Positions 21,849-34,380 are shown, counted from the stretch's first letter. The stretch is 64,000 bases of DNA from Choanephora cucurbitarum (GCA_025331435.1 JAIWNI010000024.1:62001-126000), one strand, 5' to 3'. Translations and numbers: made by a program. Notes: generated by a model from the letters alone, not told the origin.

Positions 21849-24800
21849 ATGTCAAACAATAGTTCAGTACCTGCTTATCATATGGATCCCACAGCTAATG
21901 TAGACATAAAACGTAGAAAGCTCTCTTCAGGGCATGTTGAAGGATCTGTCTGTAATCTTGAAAAATAACTATTTTCTCTAACCAAGAGGCATAACTAACA
22001 CTTGTCTATAGAAATCAAAGTCTAGACAAGAGATTTTCTTGGAACAAATGAAAATTAGAGAGCAGATCAATCATCAGAAGAATGCAGAGGCAAATCGGTT
22101 AAAAACACCAGTCAACTATCAGCCTCCAAAGCAATTACCCACTAAACCAGTACCACTAGACAGTGCTGAACAACAGTTGGCAGATCAAAAGAAGAGAATG
22201 AAGGAAACACTTCAACAATTAGAACAGACTAGACTTATGCAACTTTACATTCAACAACAGAAAGAGCAGGAAGAAAAGGCACGACTACAGAAAGAAAGGG
22301 AAGAAAAGGCACGACTACAGAAAGAAAGGGAAGAGAAGGCACGACTACAAAGAGAACAGGAAGAAAAGTTAAGGTTGCAGAGACAACAAGAGGAAAAGTT
22401 AAGGCTACAAAAAGAAATGGAACGAAAGAGGCTTGAAGAACATGAACGCTTAGAACAACAGTATCATGTTCAGGAACGATTAAGACAGCCTAATTATTAT
22501 TCAACAGAATCCAGTCAGAATGTCTGTATTGGCATGATCTCTACTGATATTGTAGTTGAGAAACAGCCATTGATGTTGATTAGAGACTATAACTTTGAGA
22601 TTGTCACTATGGAATCTGAAGGCAAGCTAAATACACAGCATTATTCCTTTCGAGTCATTTCACGCAGTGTACCCAAGAAGTTTGTAAGTTGCCCTATAAG
22701 ATCTACAGTAAAAGAAAACCAACTGACATGCTACAAGTATGGCTGGATTCCATTTAAGGATACAAAGGTATTAGGACCCTTAGTAGATCATCGCCTGATT
22801 TGGTGGGACACAGTGATACCCCGAGGAAAGGCCACTAGTACACGCACCCCAATCTATATCATCCTCTACTGTCGACCTGATATGGTAGCTACCTTGGCAA
22901 AATATCTAATGTCTCAAAGGGTTGTCCTAAAGACACCCCCATTCTATAACCCTGAATGTCATCTCTATAACCCTCATGCGTTTATGCCTGATCAACTTCC
23001 CTATACTCAATCACCTCACTATATGCGTTCTTCAGAACATGATACACAGAGACAACATCAAAAGGACATTCAAACCTTATTAGAGAGTATTCCTCATGAG
23101 GTTCCCTCTTTGAAAAAGAAGCGAAAGAGACAACAGGATGATGTGATTGAGATTACTAGTGATGATGAATCTACACCTTCTGTCATTGAAGAAGATGAAG
23201 AAGATGGCCATGTAGAAGGCTTAAGGGTCAATCTGATGCCTCATCAAATTCAGGGTGTCAGTTGGATGATAGACAGAGAGAACAACAAATCAAGTAATGG
23301 AGGGATTCTTGCTGACGTAAGCAATTGGCTATCTATCCTAATAAACTGTACTCACCTTATTCTGTAGGATGTAAGTTGAACGATAATCGACGTCATTCTC
23401 TAACACAGTTTTAGATGGGATTAGGTAAGACCATTCAGACAATTGCTCTCGTCTTGTCTACATTGAGATCAGAAGCCGAAGAAGCTTCTGTCGACAAATC
23501 AAATGACCGTAAAGTCACGCTGATTGTGACGCCACTTTCCTTACTGCAGCAGTGGGTAGATGAGATCAACAACAAGACTGAGAAGAACACACTACGAGTC
23601 TTGAAACATCACGGCCCTTCACGCGAACGAAATCCAGCTGTCCTAGAAGAGTATGATGTGATCGTGACTACCTATCAAGTGCTTGCCTCTGACATGGCCA
23701 ATCCTAACAGAAAAAAGAAGAAAAAGACAGTCTCGATTCAGAAGAGAGAAGATGGCCTAGATGATTTTGTGGTAGAAGAGAGTGACGAGGAAGGCAGTCG
23801 ATTGACGTACGAGTTACCCAAGAAATGGCAGAAACTCAAGAGAGGCTATGGTACTCTGTTTCAACTCAAGTGGCACCGTGTTGTTCTAGATGAAGCACAG
23901 CAGATCAAGAACAGAACAACCAAGGCTTCTCTCTCATGCTCTGAATTGAATGCCAGTAAACGATGGTGTCTGACAGGCACGCCTATTCAGAACAATGTAG
24001 ATGAACTCTACAGTCTCTTTCGATTCCTGAGGATTCAACCCTTGGCTGACTATCAGCATTTTAGACAGAACATTACTTTGCCTATCAATGCCGGAGATTC
24101 AAAACGAGCCATGGAACGATTGAAGGCTGTCTTGATGGCAGTGATGTTACGACGCACAAAAAATGTGTTGGGTCAACAGGAATCAGCAGAACAACAGGAT
24201 GAACTGTTCTCTAAGAATTCAGCGAACCTTCAGCTTCCTTCTAAAGAAAGACAGGATATCATGCTGACCTTTAGTGAATCTGAGAGAATTTTGTATGATA
24301 ACCTTGTCTCAAAGGGTAAATACAGTCTACAGGCTCTGATGGCAAAGCAACAAGGTGGTTATGCCAGTGTCTTGTTACTCTTATTAAAACTACGACAAGG
24401 TAAGAAGAGAAATAGACAAGCGTGTTGGGTTCTGAAACTCATATCATGATAATAGCATGTGATCATCCTCAGCTTGTACTTCAAAAGATCGATAAAGATG
24501 TCTTGGAATTAGAACCTGATATTAATGGGGTAACCAACTGTCAATTATGCGGAGGGTAAAAATGAGAAGAAGAAAGTTAGAATGTTCCTTAAACTCTTTT
24601 TTTTTTGTATGATAGATCTAACATGTTACCAGACACTCGCATGTGTAAAGAATGCATAGAAGCCGACCGTACTTTACCACCTGTTTCGCTCCCAAGCGAA
24701 TCTTTCCAAACAAGCACTAAGGTCACCAAACTGATAGAAATCCTGAAAGAAACTCGAGAAAGATACCCTGAAGAAAAGACGATTGTGTTCTCTCAGTTCA

Positions 24801-25462
24801 CTTCCATGTTAGATTTGATAGAAAGACCTTTGACAGAAGAAGGATTTAACTATTGTCGCTGTAAGACACTGATAACCACACTAGACGGAAGCTTACTCTT
24901 TATTTTGATCAGACGATGGCTCCATGTCAAGTACAGTCAGAGAAAAGAATCTGGATAAACTCAAATATGACCCAGGTTGTACAGTCATGCTGATTTCACT
25001 CAAATGTGGATCATTAGGGTAAATAAAGAACCAAAGAAGCAGTAGAACATCAAGAATAATTCTTTATTTTCTTCTCTCTAGTCTCAATCTAACAGCTGCA
25101 AACAGAGTAATTCTGACGGACATTTGGTGGAATCCTGCTTTAGAAGGTAAATAAACAAAGAAAACCAAAAAAAAAGAGACGACTAAGAGAGAATATGATA
25201 GAACAAGCGATAGACAGAGTACATCGTATTGGTCAAAAATTACCCGTTCATGTCACTCGACTAATTGTAGATAACACAGTAGAATTAAAGATTATGGCGT
25301 TGCAGAATGAAAAGGTATAAGGGAAGAATAGGCGTAAAAACAAAAGTCTGTGATCTAAATATTATGTGATAGGCGCAATTGACAAAAGGCGCCATTGGTG
25401 ACGGTTTAGCCAAGGCTACCAAACTGACTGCCAATGAAATCAGAAAGCTGTTTGACTTGTAA
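21849..25462 (+). CDS. Snf2-family DNA helicase/translocase, Rad5/Rad16-like group
   Basis: ATP-driven DNA translocase, probably in DNA repair or chromatin. Exons: 22012-23316, a predicted 3-nt exon 23368-23370, 23415-24399, 24456-24555, 24616-24860, 24913-25018, 25082-25146, 25202-25314 and 25373-25462. An in-phase first exon starts at ATG 21849, but its donor is unresolved. The N-terminus has a Lys/Glu/Arg/Gln coiled coil with tandem [10 protein letters not shown] units (22260-22440). The helicase core shows [15 protein letters not shown] (Walker A, with D from the microexon), [19 protein letters not shown] (DEAH-like DEAQ), LTGTPIQNN and, in the second lobe, [31 protein letters not shown] and [11 protein letters not shown]. 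Between lobes is only a short cysteine pair set (CQLCGG, CKEC) where Rad5/Rad16 carry a full RING, so E3 activity is doubtful. Confidence 0.9.
23368..23370 (+). other. Predicted 3-nt microexon (GAT, Asp) in the Snf2-like gene
   Basis: The sequence CTGTAG-GAT-GTAAGT has a good acceptor directly before and a consensus donor directly after the triplet. Including it turns ILAD-MGLGKT into ILADDMGLGKT, the canonical Snf2 motif I. The flanking introns would be 51 nt (23317-23367) and 44 nt (23371-23414), within the range of other introns here. Confidence 0.7.
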
Positions 25463-26069
25463 TATATAATAAATAATAGCGTCGATCCCTAACTATGTAA
25501 CCTTTCTTGGGATTCTGTTTGAGTTCTGTATGGAATATGACGTGTTACACATAATGAGCGAATTTAAGGGTGGAAAGAGTTCTTTAGTATCAGAACATTC
25601 TCATAGAAAGTTTTTTTTTGTCAAAATGATACTTCCTAAAAAGGAAGGATGTGCCCAGTTCGGTCATGGATATCCTAAAAAGAACAAAATGGGCGATCCT
25701 TCATCTATTTCTAAAAAGGTTTGACAAAAAAAATATATTCTTATCAGTTTGTACATCGTCTCTCTCTTTTTTAAGAAAAAAAAAGTGAAGGAATAGAAAA
25801 GATAAGCGTAAAGAAAGACAAGTCAAATGGCAACTATTGTTTCTCCCAAAATGTGTGTGTGTGTGTGTATAGATGTAAAACAAGCATAAACTACTGTAAG
25901 AGACTTTTAGCAGAAGGTCATCGGAGTTTAGCTTATTTCTTAGAATTCGTTATTGTATCTTATAGGGTTTAGAGTATAATTTTTTGTTATAAATACAAGT
26001 TGATCTCGGTCTATTTTTTTAACATTTTCTTTCTTTCTTACACACACACACAATTTCCCTTAATTCATC
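25463..26069. other. Intergenic region, Snf2-like / Ca2+-ATPase
   Basis: About 0.6 kb. Holds the 3' UTR of the helicase gene, a (GT)n tract near 25852-25869 and the Ca2+-ATPase promoter with a TATA-like box. The ORF 25530-25724 shows no domain and is not called. Confidence 0.4.
25988..25995 (+). promoter_or_regulatory. TATA-like box of the Ca2+-ATPase gene
   Basis: TATAAATA 75 nt before the ATG at 26070, followed by a pyrimidine-rich stretch. Position and sequence fit a TATA box. Confidence 0.45.
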
Positions 26070-29000
26070 ATGTCCTCAACAAAGACAAAAGATGGACTTT
26101 CAACAAGTTCATTACCATCAGACTCAGTTCAGGTGGACATGAGAGACACACTAACAACCCCGCATAATGATCCAGCCAATCCCTTTGCATTCACACCAAA
26201 TCAATTGGCTGCCTTACATGATCCAAAAAACCTGGATCTACTTCATACCTATGGTGGCCTTGAAGGTGTTTCAAAAGGTCTTTATGCAGATACCCACCAG
26301 GGTCTTACTCCCAACATCACACACAGCACACATGTCACTTTAAACGACATCACATTAGATTCCAGTAAACTGACAGTAGTCAATTCAAATAATACACCAG
26401 AGATCCAAGAAGCACCTAAGCCTCAGCTAAACAAATCTGCTACTTTTATGTCTACTAATTCTCGTTTTGCTCCTTATGCTCAACGTGTTTCTATCTTTGG
26501 CTCAAATACCCTACCTCCAGTCAAATCAAAAAACATTTTCGAATTGATGTGGATTGCCTTTCAAGATAAAACACTTGTAAGCCTTATAAAAAAAGACTTC
26601 ATTTGGTCCATACTAACTTTCTTTTGTTTGTTCAGATTCTTTTAAGTGTGGCTGCTGTTGTTTCATTGGCTGTGGGTATTTATGAAGATATTGCTGTGCC
26701 AGAATACGATGCTCAAGGAAATAAAATTGCCGGTGTCAAATGGGTCGAAGGTGTTGCCATTATTGTCGCCATCTTGATTGTGGTCTTGGTCGGAAGTGTC
26801 AACGATTTCCAGAAAGAGAAACAGTTTCGAAAACTCAATGCAAAGAAAGATGATCGTATCGTTAAGGTAACACACAGACATAAACAAAACAAAATGACAT
26901 AAACTTACCCGATTCATTATGTACAGGCTACACGCGAAGGCCAAGCTGTTCAGATTTCAGTCTATGAAATCCAAGTTGGTGATGTGCTTCATCTTGAACC
27001 AGGAGACATTGTAGCTGCTGACGGTATCTACATCGAAGGTCATAATGTACGCTGTGATGAATCAGCTGCTACAGGTGAATCAGATGCCGTTCGCAAACAG
27101 ACATTCGAAGCCTGCTATCGACTCTTACACGAAGAAAAGAAGAACGACTTTCTTTCGGTTCCAAACCCTACACAGACCGGCTCTGATTCTTCTATTCAGA
27201 GCATCAGCTCAACCAAGAAACCAACTCAAGATCATCACAAGTCACTTCCTGATCCATTTATCATCTCTGGTTCTAAAGTGCTTGAAGGTGTCTGTACCTA
27301 TCTGGTCACTGGTGTCGGTGTAAACTCATACTATGGTCGCACCATGATGGCCTTGCGTACTGAAAATGAAACGACCCCATTACAAGAAAAGCTAAACAGC
27401 TTAGCTGGTATGATTGCCAAATTGGGTTCTGCTGCTGGTCTCTTGATGCTTGTTGTTCTCTTGATTCGTTACTTTGTTAACTGGAAATTCGATGGCATCC
27501 CTACTGTCGCTACTGAAATCGTTCAGAGTGTCATGGGTATCTTGATTGTCGTGGTCACCATTGTGGTTGTTGCTGTACCTGAAGGTTTACCTTTGGCTGT
27601 TACTTTAGGTAATGATTTTGTATTCTTTGTCTAAACCTATTACTCACTCTTTTTTTTTTATTTGTATTAGCTCTTGCCTATGCTACTCAACGTATGTTGA
27701 AGGACAATAACCTTGTTCGTGTCTTGGCTGCCTGTGAAACCATGGGTAATGCTACCACCGTATGTTCAGACAAAACTGGTACTTTGACTCAAAACAAAAT
27801 GACTGTGGTTGCTGGTTCCTTTGGCTCTTCTTTCCGATTCCTTCAAGATCCCCCAAGTGACCGTGTCGACCTTAATGACATCAAGACCATCCCTGAAAAA
27901 GTACCTGCCCCCATCTTGAATCTAGTAAACCAAGGTGTTTGTGTCAACTCAACTGCCTTTGAATCTACGGACGAAAATGGCGAAAAGCAATTTGTCGGCA
28001 ACAAGACAGAAACAGCCCTCTTGCAGTTCTCAAGAAACTTGGGTGCAACTGATTTCCAATCTCTTCGTACACGCTGGCCAGTAGAACAAGTCTTCCCCTT
28101 CAGCTCTGAACGTAAGGCAATGGCCACTGTCATTCGTATCCCTCACCCTGTTAAGAAGGGCGAATACATCTACCGTGCTCATGTCAAGGGTGCTTCTGAA
28201 ATCCTGGTCGAAAACTGTAACCAGATCTTGACGTTGAATGCCTCCAAGTACAGATCAGCTGAACATGACTTTGATATCAAGACACGCCCTCTGACCAATG
28301 AAGACCGCAACCGTATGGAACGCATCATTCAAAGCTATGCCACTCGTAGTCTTCGTACTTTAGGTCTTGCCTATCGCGACTTTGAATCATGGCCACCTGT
28401 TGGAGGACACGCTAGCACCATCGGTACTGAAACTGAAGTCCCTTATGAAGATATCGTTGCAAACCAAGGCTTGACTCTGATTGGTATTGTCGGTATTGAA
28501 GACCCTCTTCGTCCTGGTGTCAAGGAGGCTGTCAAGGCTTGTCAAAGAGCTGGTGTCTTTGTACGTATGGTCACTGGTGATAATGTGGTCACTGCCAAGT
28601 CCATTGCTAAACAATGTGGTATCTATACGCCTGGTGGTATTGTGATGGAAGGTCCTGTCTTCCGCAACCTTCCTCCAAGTGAAATGGATGCTATCCTGCC
28701 TCGTCTCCAAGTATTGGCTCGTTCAAGTCCCGAAGATAAACAGATCCTTGTAGGACGTTTAAGAGAACTGGGTGACATTGTGGCTGTGACTGGTGATGGT
28801 ACCAACGATGGTCCTGCTCTCAAGTTGGCTGATGTTGGTTTCTCAATGGGTATTGCTGGTACAGAAGTCGCCAAGGAAGCCTCCAGTATCATCTTGATGG
28901 ACGATAACTTCTCAAGTATCGTCAGGGCTATCATGTGGGGTCGATGTGTCAATGACTCTGTCAAGAAATTCTTGGAATTCCAAATCACAGTCAACATCAC

Positions 29001-29943
29001 AGCTGTCATCTTGACTTTTATTTCTGCCGTAGCCAGTCATGACCAGAAATCTGTCTTGACTGCCGTTCAATTGCTCTGGGTCAACTTGATCATGGACACC
29101 TTGGCTGCCCTTGCCTTGGCTACTGATCCCCCTACTGAAGAGCTCTTAGAGCGTGCACCTGAACCTCGTTCTGCACCCTTGATTACTTTCAAGATGTGGA
29201 AGATGATTATCGGTCAAGCTATTTTCCAGATTGTGGTCACTGTTGTCTTGCTCTACAGCGACGTACTTCACTACCAATCAGACGATCCCATCTTGCAGAC
29301 CATTGTCTTCAACACCTTTGTCTTCTGTCAAATTTTCAATGAGATCAACTGTCGTCGTATTGATTCGAGACTCAACATTTTCCATAACATCTTGGCTAAC
29401 AAGTTCTTTATGTTCATATTTGTCTTCTGTGTTGCCCTTCAATGTATCATTGTCAACTTTGGTGGTGCTGCTTTCCAAGTCGTCCGTATTGACGGTGTTG
29501 GCTGGGCAATCTCTATTGTCATTGGTCTCTTGGCACTGCCAATTGGTGTCATCATCCGTTTGATTCCTGATGAATTCTTTGGATTTGTGTTCTTGTTTAA
29601 CCCTAAGGCTCGTCAAAGATATCTTGGAGGTCATCACGAACAAGCCTCACCCAACGTCTATGTTGCAGGCAATGAACGTATTGAATGGAATGCCAACAAG
29701 TCATATTCTGTTTCCAAGAAGAATGATGAAAAACAAATGAATGGTTCTGAACAACAAATTGAAGATGTTGCAGCACCTGCTTATTCTCCACCAGACAATG
29801 CACCCGGCTTTAACTTTGGACGTATCGACACGAATCATGCTGCTTCTCATTCAAGAGAAAGCTTTGAAGATCAAAATCAAGATACCATACTTTCAACTGG
29901 CTCATTAAGCTCATCTATTCACCAAAGCCATCCAAACTTGTAA
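26070..29943 (+). CDS. PMC1: P-type Ca2+-ATPase, Pmc1/PMCA type (P2B)
   Basis: Calcium pump that clears cytosolic Ca2+, in fungi usually into the vacuole. Four exons (26070-26576, 26636-26866, 26927-27608, 27671-29943) join to 1230 aa, the usual length for the type. A Ser/Thr-rich N-terminus (1-165) is followed by M1-M2, the actuator motif CDESAATGESD, the M4 ion-site segment VVAVPEGLPLAVTL, phosphorylation site CSDKTGTLTQNKM (Asp507), the hinge VTGDNVVTAKSIAKQCGIY and TGDGTNDGPALKLADVGF. M5-M10 follow with LLWVNLIMDTLAALALATD in M6. The C-terminal tail after about residue 1130 is Ser/Asn-rich. PMCA-type hinge and M4/M6 residues separate it from SERCA. The membrane (vacuolar or plasma) cannot be read from the sequence. 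Name by family, not proven orthology. Confidence 0.95.
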
Positions 29944-30782
29944 AAAAAAACAATAGTAGTAGTTCTCGTAATAATATCCCCTCTTCTAGTATATACACTT
30001 ATATATTATCGTCTCTTTTTTAATTCATGTACAAATAAACACATTCTGCTTCAATCTATTCCTAACAAAAGTGTGTTATTCTAAATGGAAATCATTGCAC
30101 AACGCAGTAGATCTTCACACGCACTCTAAGCAGACTTCATCCGTAAATATGGATATGATCACAAGCATCTCTCCAAATAAGGTTAAGTAACAAGATCGTT
30201 TCTAAAGTTTAAAAGAAACAGCCTGATTCATCAGAAACAAATAAAGTGACACAGGCAATTTTCTTAGTTGACCAAGAAATTCCTTTGCATCTTATGTTAC
30301 CCGAAAGAAAAAGACGGAGAGAAAAAAGTGGAGGAAGGAACTTTTGTTTGGATCCAATTCACCTTTTGTCGTTTAACATGAATGCGTTATGCAGGCAGTC
30401 TTGTGAATCTAAAACAGGGTTTTTATTTTTCTTTAGAGACATTAGATTTTTTTTTCTTGTCTCAATTTAACTGCTAGAGTTTTAACACTAAAAAAAAAAG
30501 TTTACCCAGTCAGTATGGTTTGAGACAGCTTGGTTACAAATGTATGACTAAACTGAAGTATTGTAATTTCATTTTTCTTTGAAATCTATTCTCTTAAGCA
30601 TGGTAGCTGCTTGAGTTTTTTTTTTTTGTGTAAAGCTGTTGAACAATTTACTTGGTTTTATTCTACTGGGTTTAATGCACCAAAAGGCATTCTAGATTTT
30701 TTTGATGTGTTATTTAATGAAGCGTGCTAGGTGTATATATCTATGATGCATGAATTTAAATCACATATTGGCACCCGTGTAT
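29944..30782. other. Convergent intergenic region
   Basis: About 0.8 kb between the 3' ends of the Ca2+-ATPase gene and the secreted protein gene. Only homopolymer-rich AT sequence and 3' UTRs were seen; the ORF 30246-30470 is not supported. Confidence 0.4.
30034..30039 (+). terminator. Poly(A) signal AATAAA of the Ca2+-ATPase gene
   Basis: AATAAA 91 nt after the stop codon in T-rich sequence. Confidence 0.4.
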
Positions 30783-31691
30783 TTAATTGCATCTGCCCTT
30801 GACACAGTCTTCTTTGCAGTCCAGTTGGGTACTACAGCAAGCGTCTTTAGGTCCATCGCCTTTCTTCTTGTCTTGGTAACCAGGTGTGCACACAGAAGGT
30901 GATGTCGTGGATTTTGCAGTTGTTGTTACAATTGTAGACTTTGTTGTAGTAGATTTTGTTGTAGTAGACTTTGTTGTAGCAGACTTTGTTGTAGCAGACT
31001 TTGTTGTAGTAGACTTTGCTGAGGACTTTGTAGTAGTGGTAGACTTTTTTGTTGTGGAATTCGTTGCTATAGATTTTGTTGTTGTTCTACTTGGCCCAGT
31101 ACATTTGCCTTTAATACAGTCGTCTTTACAGTCGGCTTCAGTCTTGCAGCAGTCACCATTATAACCAGTGCCTTTCTTTTTATCAAAAATATTATCTTTG
31201 TTGGAACATATAGGAGCAGTAGTTGTAGTAGCATGAGTAGTAGTTGTAGTGGTAGTAATGGTAGTAATGGTAGTACTGGTAGTAGTAGCTACAGAATTCG
31301 GTACAAGAATGGGACCACAATGGTAATACTTGTAGTTTTCGCGAGTTTGTTCAAGGCGACATGAAACGGGAGCTCGGGAACTATCTGTTTCCAAATGACT
31401 CAGGCTGGTCATATCATCATCAAATCCATAAGCAGTAATGGAGGGAAACCGTGCTTCAGGATCACTTGAACAATCAGGGTTTCTTGGAGAAACGGTAAAA
31501 GCTGAATTGGAGCTACTGAGTGATACACATGGGTAGCTACAAACATTAGAAGGGTAGCAAATAAGAGAGTTTCCGTTAACTGCATCTAACACAAACAGTT
31601 CGACAGCCATCTCCCCCAGAACAGGGCTTAATGCTGCTGCATGAAGACGAGATAAGCCAAGTATAAGTAAAGCGGTAAGAGCGAGTTTCAT
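30783..31691 (-). CDS. Secreted Thr/Ser/Lys-rich protein with two six-cysteine modules
   Basis: Intronless, 302 aa. Residues 1-20 (MKLALTALLILGLSRLHAAA) are a clear signal peptide, and I chose this ATG for that reason although the frame is open further upstream. Residues 21-133 form a domain with seven cysteines. Then come a Thr-rich linker (136-158), module 1 (162-197), a second linker of TTK/TTKS units (203-265) and module 2 (268-301). The modules share C-x(5-8)-DKKKG-x-G-x(4)-CC-x-T-x(2)-DCK-x-DC-x-KG-x-C, with six cysteines each. Linkers of this sort are usually O-glycosylated, and tandem small cysteine modules often bind polysaccharide, but no function is known here. No GPI signal is seen at the C-terminus, so it is probably released or held in the wall. 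TATA-like box about 80 nt upstream. Confidence 0.85.
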   Translation of the reverse strand: MKLALTALLILGLSRLHAAALSPVLGEMAVELFVLDAVNGNSLICYPSNVCSYPCVSLSSSNSAFTVSPRNPDCSSDPEARFPSITAYGFDDDMTSLSHLETDSSRAPVSCRLEQTRENYKYYHCGPILVPNSVATTTSTTITTITTTTTTTHATTTTAPICSNKDNIFDKKKGTGYNGDCCKTEADCKDDCIKGKCTGPSRTTTKSIATNSTTKKSTTTTKSSAKSTTTKSATTKSATTKSTTTKSTTTKSTIVTTTAKSTTSPSVCTPGYQDKKKGDGPKDACCSTQLDCKEDCVKGRCN

Positions 31692-31770
31692 GTCTGTAGA
31701 GAAAATAGATGATCTGTGTGACAGAGAGCGGTACAGGGAATTGGAGAAATGCAAAGAAAGCAAAAGATAC

Positions 31771-31778
31771 TTTTTATA
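31771..31778 (-). promoter_or_regulatory. TATA-like box of the secreted protein gene
   Basis: TATAAAAA on the minus strand, 80 nt before the chosen ATG at 31691. It lies inside the upstream open frame, which supports the later start. Confidence 0.45.
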
Positions 31779-34378
31779 TCGATAAATGGCAATGAATGAA
31801 AAGACTTTATAGCACAAGTCAGAAATGAAATTGAAAGCACGAAAAAGAGGGAAAACAACAACCCAAAAGAAATCAATCCTTCTTCTTTTTCTTTTGGCTT
31901 CCCGGAAATATACGCAAACGGCAATGAAAGCACTATAACTGACTCTATCTATATTCTATTCAAAGGATATGAACTGATTTGTCTATATCTAAATGCTTGT
32001 CGTGGCGAATTACTAGTTCAAGTAGCTTCCACTTATGGAACATCCGTTTGTCTTCTTTTGTGTGACACATGTTAAAACTGTCTTTTCAGTTCATATTTAA
32101 AAGCCTGTTTGAACAAAGAAAAAAGGTGGAATCATCTAAAAGAACTGAATAAGAAAAAAAAGCCTCTACAAAGATTGACTGCTTTTGGACACAAGTTGTC
32201 AAGCACAGTTAATGCCTGATTTGAGCGACGATCAGTGTAACATACGAAGTTATCCTTATTTTCTTCTTGCGCTCAAATTTTCATGACCAAACCACTAACT
32301 TAGCATAGCATACAACAGCAAAAGTGCTGCAGAGGAAGTAATGAATTCAATAAAAAGAAGACAGGATGCTTTCTTCAAGTTGTATTTGATAATTTAGAAA
32401 AAGCCGCTGTGTTCGTATGGCCACCAAACAAAGGAAATGCAGATCATCAGTACTTGACCAAAATTTAAAGAGAAAAAGCAGCTTATTTTCCATCTTTAAC
32501 AATATGCTTGTATTCATAGTGTCACGCTTTGACCTTTTATTTTTCTTTATAGCTATAATCGAGGATTTCAAAAAAGAAGAGTTCTTATAAGCACCTTCAA
32601 GTTCTTTTTTTATGAGGCCAAACAACCGTGTATGAATGCATATTACCTCAAGTAATCCTATTTCAAAACAGCTTTCTTCAGTTGATTGTTAAGATTGACT
32701 GTATTGCTAGATTTAATACAGGCTATTTCAGTAAGCATTTAAAGGCAAATATTATTTGGTCTAAGCTTCTTATACTTTCCAAATATTATGTGCACCCTCT
32801 TTTTTAAAACATATATCTTATTGCCAAGATATTTAAGGAGGAGATATCATCTTATTCAATATAGTTCTTTGTCGAATTGTGAGCTGTATAGTGATGCTCT
32901 TTTTCTAACTTCATGTAAACCAACTGTTTTAAAACGAAGTATAATCTCTTTGTTATTTGCAGCTAACAACATATCAATAGTGAAGTGAAATGTAAGTGCT
33001 TCTATTTGCCCCATAATATCTCTATAAAGATGCCTCTATTGTATCAAGCAGTCTTTCTCTTTTGGAAAAGTGCTTGATTTGATTGCTCAGATGTTTCTGA
33101 GTATTAACCGTTCCAATGCTTTTTGAAGATGTTATTGGAAAGGCACTGTTGCTGCTAAATTGTTTTTATTTGTCTACTATAGACAAGTATTCAACATCAG
33201 CCATGATCATGATTTGGTAGCCTACGATAAAAGTCAAACTTAACTTAAGAATAACTGACTATTCTTTCGAACAAACCCTTTCCTAAATCATGCTAAAGTA
33301 AGAAAATTAAGATGTTGACATCATTGCAATCTATTGGTTCCAAAGGTAGAAACTAAATGTGGTTTATAATCAATTGCCTGTTGTAGGTGCATAAATATTA
33401 CCATAGCTTAATTCGTCCTTCTTCTTCTCCTTTAATAATTATACGTGCCAATACAAGCATTAGCTACCTATACCTACTATTGAAGAAATAAGCAAAAGAG
33501 GTTTCTAAAGTTAATAAATGATGATACGTTGTTACACAGATAGAATAAGTCTGAGTTTTCTTGCTGAAAATAAAAAAAGATTGATCCGATAGCCTTCAAC
33601 AGTGCTGAAGTTACAAAGATGTACAAAATAAAGATTGTCATGGTCTGCCTCTTTCGATACAAAACCAACTGTTGTAGGCATCCACTTACTGTTCATAAGA
33701 TAAAGATAGTTGGGATTGAGTGCTTTGTAGATAGGATAAGGTTATAACTAAGAACACTCCCCCTCCCCTTTCCCTTTACTTGAAATAACCTTTCGTTCTC
33801 TCCTTTTATCATATCGTGCAAGAAAGTTGATAGGTGTTTTCAACAACTTGTTCTTTGGCTATATCGATGATCAAAACGCTATACATCAATTACGAAGCAA
33901 AATGAAGAAAAAAAGAAATGACAGACAACTGTTGTTCTTAGCATTTTGTATAGCACACTCCTTTTTGATGCAATGATTTTCTTCAAGCTATTTAACTAAC
34001 CAGGTTCCTTTTAAATTAAATGCACCAAAAATCAATTTGATTGGTCGGGGAAATGCAAAATAAAAACAACTGTGCCAGGATTATGACGTTACTCTCATAT
34101 TTTTTTCCTTGTTTTTCTTTCTTTTTTTTTTCTCTTTCTCTCTCTTTTACATATAAAACAACTTGATGGTTGATCCAGGCTGATGTTTTTGATAGACTAA
34201 AAAATAGGTGAGAAAAAGATGTACATTCAGTATCATGAAAAGCTGTCCTCATCCATTCTTATACAACTATAGCAATTCCCTCTTATAATTCTTCATACAC
34301 ACTTAGTAAGTTATTCCAGCCTTCTTTCTCTAAAGTCGATTTATTGATTTATGGTGCTAGATAGATTCCTTTTATATT

Positions 34379-34380
<2 letters not shown>

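Noticed and set aside
25530..25724. 64-codon plus-strand ORF
   Set aside because: 3' UTR/intergenic position between the helicase and Ca2+-ATPase genes, no domain.
30886..31164. Plus-strand ORF with VVDFVV repeats
   Set aside because: Antisense of the TTK-repeat linker of the secreted protein gene; an artefact of the tandem DNA repeat.
32347..32625. 92-codon minus-strand ORF
   Set aside because: Some coding-like stretches in neighbouring frames but no recognisable domain and many stops; too weak to call even as a pseudogene.
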